The position numbers and the translations under genes are program-made. Shown here one piece after another: positions 13,600-22,891 of a stretch of 64,000 bases of DNA (positions are counted from its first letter, which is position 1; each line of letters opens with the position of its first letter). The stretch comes from Impatiens glandulifera. Its lineage: Eukaryota; Streptophyta; Magnoliopsida; Ericales; Balsaminaceae. The notes under the pieces were generated by a model that worked only from the letters and a program-made list of their open reading frames with translations, was not told the origin of the DNA and ran no database searches. Where the stretch lies: contig NC_061866.1 of the NCBI RefSeq assembly GCF_907164915.1, forward strand, positions 49,159,370-49,223,369, given 5' to 3'.

Positions 13600-14250
13600 A
13601 AAGTAATATTGAAATCTTTCGGTTTTTCTTCAAATGGAAAAACCGAGAGTTATATGAAAACTTTCGGTTTTTTCATTTGAAGAAAACCGAAAGTTAATTA
13701 GAAAACTTTCGGTTATACTCATACGGGAAAAACTGAAAGTTTTCTAATTAACTTTCGGTTTTTCCATTTGAGGAAAACCGAGAGTTAATTAGAAAACTTT
13801 CGGTTTTTCCCTCAGGAGTAAAACTGAAAGTTTTCTAATTAACTTTCGGTTTTACAATTGAAGAAAACCGAGAGTTAATTAAAAAACTCTCGGTTTTACT
13901 CTTACAGGAAAAATTGAAAGTTTTCTAATTAACTCTCGGTTTTCCATTTCAAGAAACTCGAGAGTTAATTGGAAAACCTTCGGTTTTTCCCTAAAGAGTA
14001 AAATCGAGAGTTATTTGTAAAACTTTCGTTTTTTCTCTATGGAAATACCGAAAGTTTTTCAATTAACTTTCGGTTTTACTCTAGGGTATCTAAACCGAAA
14101 ACTCTACGATATCTCTCGGTAAACGCCCAATTGTTTTTAACGAAAGAGTTAATACCGAGGGATGACGAGAGTTACCAAAACTTTCGATAATGTGTCTATA
14201 CCGAAAGTTATATGGTCAAAACTGAGAGTTTTTTACTCTCGTTTTTGACC
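13600..14250. repeat. Right subterminal hairpin array of the CACTA element
   Basis: Alternating ACCGAAAGTTAATTAG and CTAATTAACTTTCGGT motifs, repeated more than ten times, ending just inside the CACTA right terminus. Neighbouring copies are in opposite orientation, so the array can form serial hairpins. The core (CCGAAAGTT) resembles that of the left array. Confidence 0.85.
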
Positions 14251-14265
14251 CCTTTTTCACTAGTG

Positions 14266-14795
14266 TAGTCAGCTAAGAATGATGGAGTTATGATTACTTT
14301 GATCTTTGATGAACAAAAGGGCCAACAAGAGGACATGTGTTTACTATTTCATCTCTCATTGATGAAATAAAATAATTGCATTTCTGTTGGAACTTCTACA
14401 ATGTAAATTTAGTTATATTGTCTAAATATTATCTTTTAACTTTATATATCCAGTTCATAATGAATGAAAATCATTTAAGTAGTTTTTTAATGTTAAAACT
14501 AAATATGAAATGAAAGAAAAACAAATCAGATAATAACAAAACAGCTGAAGGAAAGGAAAAAAACTCATTCCAACATTTAATAGTTTTAATTCAACTAATG
14601 ATTAAATATCATAATAAAAGAAGAATAAGTTCTTCCTTCTTTTTTGACCAAGTTTTGGTGGGTAAATAAGGATGAGTTCCATTATTTATTCTTAACCTAA
14701 CAAGAACCAGGCTAAACAGTAGACAAAAATGAGCAAAATAACATAGAAGTCAAAACTCTTCTTTCTCGAAGATGGTCTGTTTTGGCTTTGTGGTT
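14266..14795. other. AT-rich flank of the phosphoglycerate mutase fragment
   Basis: No gene is seen. It probably includes the former 3' UTR and downstream flank of the mutase fragment; the first three bases after the CACTA end are TAG. It has no match in the downstream unit. Confidence 0.4.
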
Positions 14796-14959
14796 TTAGT
14801 TGTCAACCACCTCAATTATGGTAGTTTCATAGTCACTAGGTGCCTCAAATCCATGGAGATTGATCACTGTGGCAGCCACATTTGCAAGTCCTCCAGTTGA
14901 AACATCTTCATGTACCTCACACCAGCCATCAAACCTGGCCCTCCAATTGCAATAGGCAC
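14796..14959 (-). pseudogene. Last-exon fragment of cofactor-independent phosphoglycerate mutase
   Basis: On the minus strand an acceptor (TGTACAG at 14960-14966) leads into VPIAIGGPGLMAGV. After a one-base deletion the frame continues as EDVSTGGLANVAATV and GFEAPSDYETTIIEVVDN, then stop. This is the conserved C terminus of plant 2,3-bisphosphoglycerate-independent phosphoglycerate mutase, a glycolytic enzyme. The intron edge is kept, so it is a genomic fragment and not a retrocopy. The frameshift (around 14915) and lack of other exons nearby make it a pseudogene. It lies between the CACTA right end and the Pack-MULE and has no counterpart in the downstream unit. Confidence 0.8.
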
Positions 14960-15256
14960 CTGTACAAATGCAACCAAACCCACATATGTATTTTAAGTAT
15001 ATTGTTATTTACGGGAAATTGTTAATATTGAAACCCAGTTGACGCAAACCTGCATCTCAAACAATATCATCAAAATCTGAAGAACCTATATTTCAAAATT
15101 GACAATTTCATTTGAAAATCTAAATTATAGAGTATTTATATGAGAACCCTAAATTTAGGTTTCGTGGCCAGAGAATATATTACTAAATGCGAGAAATATA
15201 TTTCTCATAATTGAGCCTGCTGTCATTGTTAGACAACGCAAGCTCTGGCGCCGAAA

Positions 15257-15575
15257 AATGACTATTCCATTGTCATCTTGATCAAAGAAGGAAGCATTTT
15301 GCTGGAGGACACTCATGCCATATTGAGGGTGCCCTATTGTTCCTTGTGGATGGTACATATCAGGAGCAGTCGACCCTCTAACCAAGTCTGCATATTTGAT
15401 GAAAAAAGACTCAATCTCAAAGATCTAATAATTTGAAAGAACAAGATCTAGCTAGAGAATACATACAAGACTTTGGAAGTGTGGTGTCGAGGTCAGATCT
15501 AACATTGCGTTCGACGGTGACGGGGGCAAGTGGAGCCTCCGAAGATAAGGCGCTCTTGTCTTGAGTCGTCGTCAT
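15257..15575 (-). pseudogene. Caleosin/peroxygenase 5' fragment (first two exons)
   Basis: Exon 1 (15467-15575) starts MTTTQDKSALSSEAPLAPV and ends at a GTATGT donor. Exon 2 (about 15257-15387) opens after an ATATGCAG acceptor and joins in frame to give LPKSYLVRG, then HPQGTIGH, YGMSVLQQ and the start of the calcium-binding EF-hand, FFDQDDNGI. Caleosins are oil-body or membrane calcium-binding peroxygenases. Homology ends right after the EF-hand start; the rest of the protein (membrane helix, haem-binding histidines, C terminus) is missing. The intron is retained, so this is a captured genomic fragment. Confidence 0.8.
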
Positions 15576-15727
15576 GTATGTGTGTTAATCTGATATCCAT
15601 AGATGAATGCATCGCGATAGCGTCCTCCATTGGAGATTGTTCTTTCGTAGTTTATTGTAGATCGATTCGAAACCCTAGCCGTTTTTCTATATTTTACAAA
15701 TGTCCGAATCTCAATATATACTAAGAT

Positions 15728-15882
15728 ATACCAAATGCGAGAAATACTAAATGCGAGAAATACATTTCTCGTAATTGAGCAAAATGCGAGAAATACCAAA
15801 TGCGAGAAATACATTTCTCATAATTGAGCCAAATTCGAGAAATACCAAATGCGAGAAATACATTTCTCGTAATTGAGCGGTA
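15728..15882. repeat. Tandem repeat with GCGAGAAATACATTTCTCG palindrome
   Basis: Three units of roughly 50-57 bp, each with AAATGCGAGAAATAC, the palindrome and TAATTGAGC. A fourth partial copy lies on the other side of the caleosin fragment near 15185-15216. It is probably subterminal repeat sequence of the Mutator-like element. Confidence 0.7.
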
Positions 15883-16430
15883 AAACAGGCGCGCGAGGGT
15901 ATTACAGACTTTTCACAGGACAAAAAGACCATTTTTGCCAACTTTATCAACCGTAGGCTTTTTTTAGAATTAGACCTCTTATGAGGGTCATTTCATCAAA
16001 TTTCCCATAGATACTCAACATTCTTTTCTTATCTGGGTTTATTATGGGGTGGCTAGCATGAACCCTTTAAATCAGAACATTCTTATTATAAACCGAACCT
16101 GAAGTGCTACTTTTCTTACTAAAATATTTGTTACTGGAGCAGATACCTTGGTGGAATCTTATTCTCTTTCAAAGTTATTTTCATCTCTTTCTTCTACCAT
16201 TAAGTTACTAGAAATTATCTGTTTGCATAAAAGTTTATGCATATTGCATTGTAAACATATTTCAGTTTGAATTACATACATTCCTTATAATTTGCTACAG
16301 TTTGTGGACAAAGAATCAAGAGCTAGTAAATGCTCATCACTGACCGGATCGGAGTGATAATTTATTACAATGATGAATGGAAAGTAAATTACTTGTTCAT
16401 GTAATAACCATTTAATTCCAAATATTGGGA

Positions 16431-17009
16431 TTAGCTTTTCTGGTGAATATCATTGTTCTTGGCATCAGAAGATGTTGTTTCTTTGGCTATTTCAAGGTCA
16501 TGGCCAGGATGATTCTGAGACACTTGGCTAACTATTTCATTCTTCTTAGTCTCTTCTTCAACGTGAATATCTTCATCAATACTTAGTATGACAGTTTGTG
16601 TAGTACCATTTGGACCTGGTACAACAGCTTCTCGAATTTTCAAGTGCTCATCAACTCTCACCACTTCCATCTCCTGAATTTGTTTCTTCTTCCTCTTCTT
16701 CAGAAAGCAACATAATGCCACCGAAAGAAACCCCAGTAAAAAAAGGCCACCCAGTGACACAAACACAACTATGATGGTAGTATGATGTCCTGGCGAAGGT
16801 GGTGGTGGAATTGCAGGCGGCGGTGGTGGTGGTGGTGGTGGTGATCGTGGATGTGGCGGTGGTGGCAGGGTTGGATGGCTGGGTGGTTTTGCTGCTGCTG
16901 GCGGCGGTGGTGGCGGGAAATTGGGGTGGTAGGGTGGTGGCAGGATTGGAAAATGAGGTGGGGGAGGTGAAGAAGAGTATGGGAAGCCATAATTTGGAAC
17001 AAAAGCCAT
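16431..17009 (-). CDS. TED7: TED6/TED7-like proline-rich membrane protein, upstream copy
   Basis: A single-exon protein of 192 residues. The N-terminal third is a proline-rich extracellular-type region (runs of PPPP, about residues 14-80). It is followed by SPGHHTTII, one membrane helix (about 82-105), a basic stop-transfer cluster (KKRKKK) and an acidic cytosolic tail with RVDEHLKIREAVVPGPNG. This layout and tail match TRACHEARY ELEMENT DIFFERENTIATION-RELATED 6/7, small proteins reported to act with secondary-wall cellulose synthase in xylem vessel cells. The downstream copy (48405-48974) is 189 residues; the difference is the length of one proline run. No disabling change is seen. Confidence 0.85.
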   Translation of the reverse strand: MAFVPNYGFPYSSSPPPPHFPILPPPYHPNFPPPPPPAAAKPPSHPTLPPPPHPRSPPPPPPPPPAIPPPPSPGHHTTIIVVFVSLGGLFLLGFLSVALCCFLKKRKKKQIQEMEVVRVDEHLKIREAVVPGPNGTTQTVILSIDEDIHVEEETKKNEIVSQVSQNHPGHDLEIAKETTSSDAKNNDIHQKS

Positions 17010-17508
17010 AAATTATAGTTAAGTTAATATAGAAACTTGATCAGATTAGGATTTGGTGGAAGAGAATGATGAAACTTAGAGACTATTTGTAGTGGTAAAG
17101 ACTGTTTATTTATTCATATATTACTTCTAAGGTTTTCCACTATGTGACTTTATCTTTATGCTAAGGTTATCAAGGTTGTCATTGTTTGCATTGAAAAACA
17201 CTCATCTTCATCCATCCTACAACAAAATTATCAATTCTCTATAACTTCATTTTTTTTCTGTTTTTTCACCATATTTGTATAGTGCTTTAATGAATTGTAA
17301 TCATGGGTCTGTTATGAACTTTGCAAATGAAAATTTAACAATAAAAAATCTACTCCCATACTATACATTCAGTTACATAAACATTTCGATAACATCTCAA
17401 ACTAAGATCTTGATATTTTGGTTTGAGGAATTTATTAAATAATTTAAATTATACCAAAAAAGCTTAATGTATAGTTTTTATTTAATTTAGATTCAATCTT
17501 AAACAAGA
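17010..17508. other. Upstream region of TED7-like copy and spacer to tRNA
   Basis: AT-rich intergenic DNA homologous to 48975-49504 of the downstream unit, with small indels. It should hold the promoter of the TED7-like gene, transcribed leftwards. I see no further gene. Confidence 0.5.
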
Positions 17509-17586
17509 GTTAGGATGGCCGAGTTGTGTAAGGCGCTAGACTTAAGTTCTGGTCCACTAATGTGGGTTCAAACCCCACTTTTGACA
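17509..17586 (+). pseudogene. Decaying tRNA-Leu copy (anticodon now TAA)
   Basis: This is the homologue of the tRNA at 49505-49582 and has the same length (78 nt). It differs mainly by C-to-T changes: acceptor GTCAGG to GTTAGG, anticodon-stem CCAGACTCAAG to CTAGACTTAAG, 3' acceptor strand TTCTGAC to TTTTGAC. GTGGTCT in the D-loop is also altered to GTTGTGT. The cloverleaf survives only with several G-T pairs. The anticodon position now reads TAA in place of CAA, which would still be leucine. I judge it a decaying copy, though residual function cannot be excluded. Confidence 0.7.
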
Positions 17587-18739
17587 AAGATTTTTTATTT
17601 ATTTATTTTGAAAATATTAAAATCCTAAGATGTAGATTTTATTTTGAATAATATGAATATGATACACAAAAATGGACAAACAATGGCATTCATCCCAAAT
17701 GTATAAAAATCTTACAAGAAAAAGGAAATAAAAAACAAAATATATTCATGGAATTATTTAGGCACATTGCTTCATTTTGAAATGTATTATTTTGCTCTTT
17801 ATATTGAGTAATTCTTTTCAGTATTTTCTTTCATTGAACAGGTCATGTACATGTTCTATAAAAAAAAAAAAAAAGTGAAACGTGACCTTATTGATGAACT
17901 GTCTGTATTAATACTCTATTTGTGTTTGACTTGAGGCACACTCATATAAGTTATAAATTATTATTTGTTTAAATTCACAACTATAATCATAATTATATTT
18001 TTATTTTTCATAACAGATAATATATATTGAACTATTTCCATATCTATTTTTCTTAGTGGAAGGTAATATAAATAACATTCACAAAAATGGACAAACAATT
18101 GCCCTCGTGCTAAATGGTTACAAATTTGACAAGAAAAAGGAAAGAAAAAACTACAAAGAGTTGTCCCAAAAGAAAATGATCTAATCAAGTTTTACATTAC
18201 TTTATTTTATTTTGTATGTAATAATGAAATATTTATTTAACCTTTTTTCAAATGTATTATTTTGTTTTTTTTGACTTTTTTTCCCTATTTTGTTTGAGTT
18301 TGGGTGAGCATCGCCTATACCAAAACCCACTAACCCGTTGAAATCCACAACCCTATATCTGATTTATCTGAATGGATGAGATATAAAATGTTGATTAAGT
18401 TTAAATATATATTGATATAGACAAAATTATGTTTAATTAAATAACTGAACGAAATTTAAATTTTAAAAATTGTCTACGAAATATATAAACAATAATCGTT
18501 TAAATACAACGAAACAAAATCATGATATTAATGAAACCTAATCTAATTGATTGTAGCTTATATTTATATGTATAACAAACATGTTTTACAAACATTATAA
18601 ACAGTTTAGTTACAACTATAAATTAGTGTTAATTTAACATCTAAGTTTAGGTAATTTCTAACTTAGTATAATTTTAAATTAAATTGCATTACTTAATGTG
18701 TGGATATAATTTTTTTATTTTATTTTACTAATTATGTTA
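17587..18739. other. Intergenic DNA shared with downstream unit
   Basis: AT-rich sequence homologous to 49583-50730. Hand comparison at 17590-17800 shows about 3 percent mismatches. No gene is supported; a short minus-strand frame at 17961-18188 is low-complexity and has no recognisable domain. Confidence 0.5.
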
Positions 18740-19107
18740 TGTTAGGATTTGTATCTCTCAAATCCGACCTACTTGAAAACAATCTGTAAAAACACAAGAA
18801 AGAAGAACACAAGAACACACAGATTTATAGTAGTTCACTCAAATTGAGCTACATCCACTTCAGCCACCACCAGATTTACTATGAAGAAGAAGAAAGAATA
18901 CAGAGTTTTTACCTCACATTTTATCTCTCTAGAATTCTGTCTCTACAATGTAAACCCTTAATAATCACATATTTGTAGGGTAAACATTTAGGTAATAAAC
19001 CTAAATAACTTTGGTCAGGTCCAAGCCCAAAACCAAAAAAAAAAAACCCAATAAACTCTAATTAACAATGTAGAGTTTATTATAAGTGTAGGCTCCATAA
19101 CTCAACA
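18740..19107 (-). repeat. 3' LTR of the degenerate Copia element
   Basis: A 368-bp terminal repeat, TGTTAGG...CTCAACA in window orientation. The element is coded on the minus strand, so this is its 3' LTR. Just inside it, on the minus strand, is the polypurine tract CAAGTGGGAGAT. The partner 5' LTR is missing. Confidence 0.75.
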
Positions 19108-22100
19108 ATCTCCCACTTGAAGACTAACTTCATTATCTCTCGATCGGTAGTGGTTTTCCATTCGGTGTCTTAACGAAGAAGACCAACTGAAGTTACGCAC
19201 AACTTCAGTTTCTCATTTGTCACAACTTTCGTCAACATATCAGCTGGATTCTCACTCCTGTGAATCTTCTCAAGAGCTAATACTCTATCTTCTAAAGCTG
19301 ACCGGATGAAATGATAACGAACCTGTATATGCTTCGTCCTGCCATGATAAACATGATTCTTTGCAAAATGAATGACACTCTGACTGTCGCATCGCAACAC
19401 ACTTCCCTCATAATCTTGACCCAATTCTCACAAAAAGGGTTGTAACCACATCATTTTCTTAGCAGCTTCTGTCACAGCAACATACTCTGCCTCACAACTA
19501 GAAAGAGCAACAATCTTCTGTATTTTTGAAACCCAACTGATTGCAGTACCTCCCAGAGTATAAATGTACCCTGTTGTGTTCTTCCTACTATCAACATCAC
19601 CACCATTGTCAGCATCAACATATCCTTCCAAACCCATATTAGACTTTCGAAAACACAAAGCGAGACCCGTACTTCCTCTTAAGTATCGTAGTATCCATTT
19701 TACTGTTTCTCAATGTTGTCTACCCGGGTTGCTCATGAATTTGCTAACAACTCTCACTGCATGTGCTATGTCTGGTCTTGTGCAAACCAGCGTATACATA
19801 ATACAACAAATGACAGAGGCATACGGAACAGTGGCCATGTAATTTTTCTCCTCCTCTGTTGAAGACGACTGATATTTAGATAGTCTGAAGTGACTGGCTA
19901 AGGAGGTAGTAACTGGTTTTCAATCATACGATTTAAACCTGCTAAGAACTTTCTTCACATATTCTTCTTGTGAAAGCTTGAGAACTTTTTCATCCCTGAA
20001 AATTCTCATTCCAATGATTTGTTTAGCAGCACCCAAATCCTTCATTGCAAACTTTTCAGACAAACTCTTTCTTGAACTTGTTAATCTCATACAAGTTTGC
20101 TCCAACAATCAACATGTCATCAACGTAGAGGAGCAGAATAATGTACGATTTATCAAATCTCTTGATATAGCAGCAATGATCAGCTTCACACCTTAGAAAA
20201 CTATTACTTTTCATGAAGCTATCGAACTTCTTGTACCATTGCCTTGGAGCCTATTTCAAACCATACAGACTCTTCTGAAGTTTACACACAAGCTCATCTT
20301 TTCCTTTGATTTCAAATCCTTCTGGTTGCCGCATATAAATCTTTTCATCTAAATCACCATGAAGAAAAACAGTTTTGACATCCATTTGTTGAAGATGAAG
20401 ATCTTCTTTCACAACCAAACTCAAAATAGTTCTGATGGTCATCAATTTAACTACTAGAGAGAAGATTTCATTGTAGTCAATACCTTCTTTCTGTTGAAAT
20501 CCTTTCACAACCAACCTTGTCTTGTACCTCATTGTTTTATCATGTTCTTCTTTAATCCTGAAGATCCATTTGTTGTGAAGTGTTTTCTTTCCCTTTGGTA
20601 GCTCAGTGAGCTCCCAAGTCTGATTCAACATCAAAGAATCCATTTCATCTTTCATAGCAGACTCTCACTTAATCGATTCATCAGATTGTATTGCTTCCTC
20701 ATAACATTCAGGTTCACCTCTATTTGTCAACAAGATATAGTTTAGAGATGGAGACCACCTCTCAACTGATTTTCGATTTCTTGATGATCTTCTCAACTGT
20801 ATAACCGGTGTTTGCTGATTTACCTTTGGGACCACATTCTCAACGATTTCATCTCCAACAACACATTGTTCTTCTTCGATAACCGGTATATATTCAGCTG
20901 AAAATTCTCTCAAAGCGACTGTACCAGTCTCTTCCAACTTGGAATCACCATCTGATGTCTTCCCAACACAATCTTTGTAGAGAACTTGTTCATTGAAGAT
21001 AACATTTCTGCTACGAATGATCTTCCGATTTTGATTATCCCAGAAACGATAACCAAACTCGATATCACCATAACCAATGAAAAAACATTTATTAGACTTT
21101 GGATCAAGCTTGCTCCTATCACATTCATTAATATGAACATATGATAAACAACCAAACACTTTCAAATAAGAAATGTTTACTTTTTTATTGCTCCAAGCTT
21201 CTTCAAGAATTCTGAATTCAAGAGGAACAGAGGGTCCCCTGTTTATCAAATAGACAGCAGTATTAATAGCTTCTGCCCAGAAGGTTTTAAGCAGCCCTGC
21301 ATGCAATCTCATGCTTCTAGAACGCTCGTTCAATGTTCGATTCATTCATTTAACTACTCCATTCTCTTGAGGTGTTCGGGGAACAATCTTCACCATACTG
21401 ATCCCATTCATAACACAATACTCTTTGAAATCTGAATTGATATATTCACCTTCGTTGTCGGATCTTAAACACTTAATTTTCTGACTTGTTTCATTTTCAA
21501 CCAAAGCCTTCCATTTCTTGAAAATAAAAAATACTTCAGACTTGTGCTTCATAAAATATACCCATACCTTTCTTGTTGAATCATCTATAAACGTCACGTA
21601 GTATTGTGATCCGTCAATAGAAGAAACAGGTGCAGGTCCCCACACATAAGTGTGTACCAACTCTAGCCTTTCTTTTTTGAGCTCCTTCCCAATCTTTAAG
21701 AAACTCACCCGTTTCTGTTTTCCAAGAATGCAGTTTTCACATAACTGATGTTCAACAGACTTCAGTTCTGGAATCTGTCTATTCTTCAAAAGAATTTTTA
21801 TCCCTTTTTCGCTCATATGACTCAACCTACAATGCCACAGCTCACTGTTCTTCGAGTCATCAACTACAACATCAACTGTTTCTCTGCAAGTTGAAGTCGT
21901 GTATAACGTTCCAGCTTTGTGACCTCGAGCAACAACTATTGCTCCTTTAGTCACTTTCCATGCACCATTTCTACAACTGAAATTGTGACCTTCTTCATCA
22001 AGTTGTGTAACAGAAATCAGATTGCGCATTAAACCTAGAATGTGTCTGACCTTATTAATCTTCCAAACAGAACCATTTTTTATCTTCAATTTGATGTCCC

Positions 22101-22263
22101 CCATGCCAACAATATTCAGTGGCTCACCATCTGCAAGATATACTTTCCCACAGTTTTCAGCCACATAATTCTCCATTAATTCTTTGTGAGTAGTGGTGTG
22201 GAAAGATGCTCTTGAGTCCAAAACCCATGAATCTATCGGGCTATCAACAGACAGAAGTAACGC
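19108..22263 (-). pseudogene. Copia (TNT1/Tork-like) pol remnant, 5' truncated
   Basis: Read on the minus strand: a protease start (WVLDSRASFHTT, normally DSGA), GAG-pre-integrase zinc finger (WHCRLSH...CENC), integrase core, reverse transcriptase (IFRIKEEHD, MDVKTVFLHGDL, YVDDML near 20118-20135) and RNase H (ALSSCEAEYVA, CDSQSVIHFAKN). Gag and the 5' LTR are gone. Lesions: DSGA to DSRA; the first integrase aspartate HTDVWGP to HTYVWGP; the integrase glutamate replaced and followed by a stop near 21343; stops near 20660 (W to stop) and 20250 (LYGLK-stop-APRQW). Retroelement polyprotein, not a host gene; clearly inactive. Confidence 0.88.
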
Positions 22264-22680
22264 ATCAACAATATAAGACCTCTCATCTCTAATCAAAAAC
22301 TCACTTCATCCTTAATTTTTCTCACTCTAGAATTCCAAAAGCCCTCTTCTTATTTTGTGAGTGTTCTTCAAGTTCTTCGCTCGATATTTTCCGTTAAAAC
22401 CCGGTGATAGTTCAGGTACACTGATCAAGCTCAACGAGTAGTGATTTCAGTGCAGAATCACTATTGGATTCGTTTGTACCCTAGGAGACATCCATCTACG
22501 ATAAGCTCCAGCACAAACGGGAGATGGTGGAATTATTTTAAGGGAAATGTGTCAAGCACATGCCTCGAATCAACATCTTAATCGGTGATTTCGTTCTTTG
22601 TAATATTGTATTTATTTAATTTGTTTGTAACATCATTTATATATATATTTCTGTTATTTTTCAAGACAAGATTTCTAACA
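22264..22680 (+). repeat. Truncated 5' LTR of the LARD-like element
   Basis: Matches 27177-27590 closely and ends AAGATTTCTAACA. It starts abruptly against Copia protease coding sequence at about 22263. Confidence 0.8.
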
Positions 22681-22860
22681 ATCTTAAAACAGTTTCATGT
22701 GCTAAGTTATTTAGTAGCTTGTGCCATTGAAATTTTTGTCTTTGATGTTTCAGGAATACAAGTTATGATGTTATAAACTAGATGATCGATTATTTCGACA
22801 AGATAGAGTTGTTAATCTAAAGGAATAGAAGAATCTACAAATAAAGATAAGTCTTTATTT

Positions 22861-22891
<31 letters not shown>

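Larger units (their letters stand above)
8485..14265 (+). mobile_element. CACTA (En/Spm) transposon lacking its left end
   Basis: The right end reads CCCCTTTTTCACTAGTG, the inverted form of a CACTA-type terminus, at 14249-14265. The matching CACTAGTG left terminus is absent: subterminal repeats abut callose synthase 3' flank directly at 8484/8485, so the left end was deleted. Hairpin-type subterminal repeats lie at both sides (8500-9120 and about 13600-14250). The inside carries a TnpA-like gene (11662-13392) with GC-rich leader exons. I see no TnpD/TNP2 DDE transposase, so the element could not move by itself. The downstream duplicate lacks the insertion and keeps a GH18 gene at the equivalent place. 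Confidence 0.85.
15013..16006. mobile_element. Candidate Pack-MULE carrying a caleosin fragment
   Basis: The right end, read inward on the minus strand, starts GGGAAATTTGATGAAATG and continues into a Mutator-like terminal region. The left boundary at 15013 starts GGGAAATTG and diverges soon after. The captured caleosin exons sit between copies of the same palindromic motif (GCGAGAAATACATTTCTC): one copy at about 15189 and three in a tandem array at 15732-15880. No transposase is present. I could not find a 9-base target duplication, so the left end is uncertain. Confidence 0.5.

Noticed and set aside
16769..17002. Histidine-rich and valine-rich frames overlapping the TED7-like genes
   Set aside because: They are other-frame shadows of the proline codons of the TED7-like genes; the same shadows occur at 48743-48976.
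19108..22263. Active Copia retrotransposon
   Set aside because: It has no gag, no 5' LTR, several stops and altered protease and integrase active-site residues.
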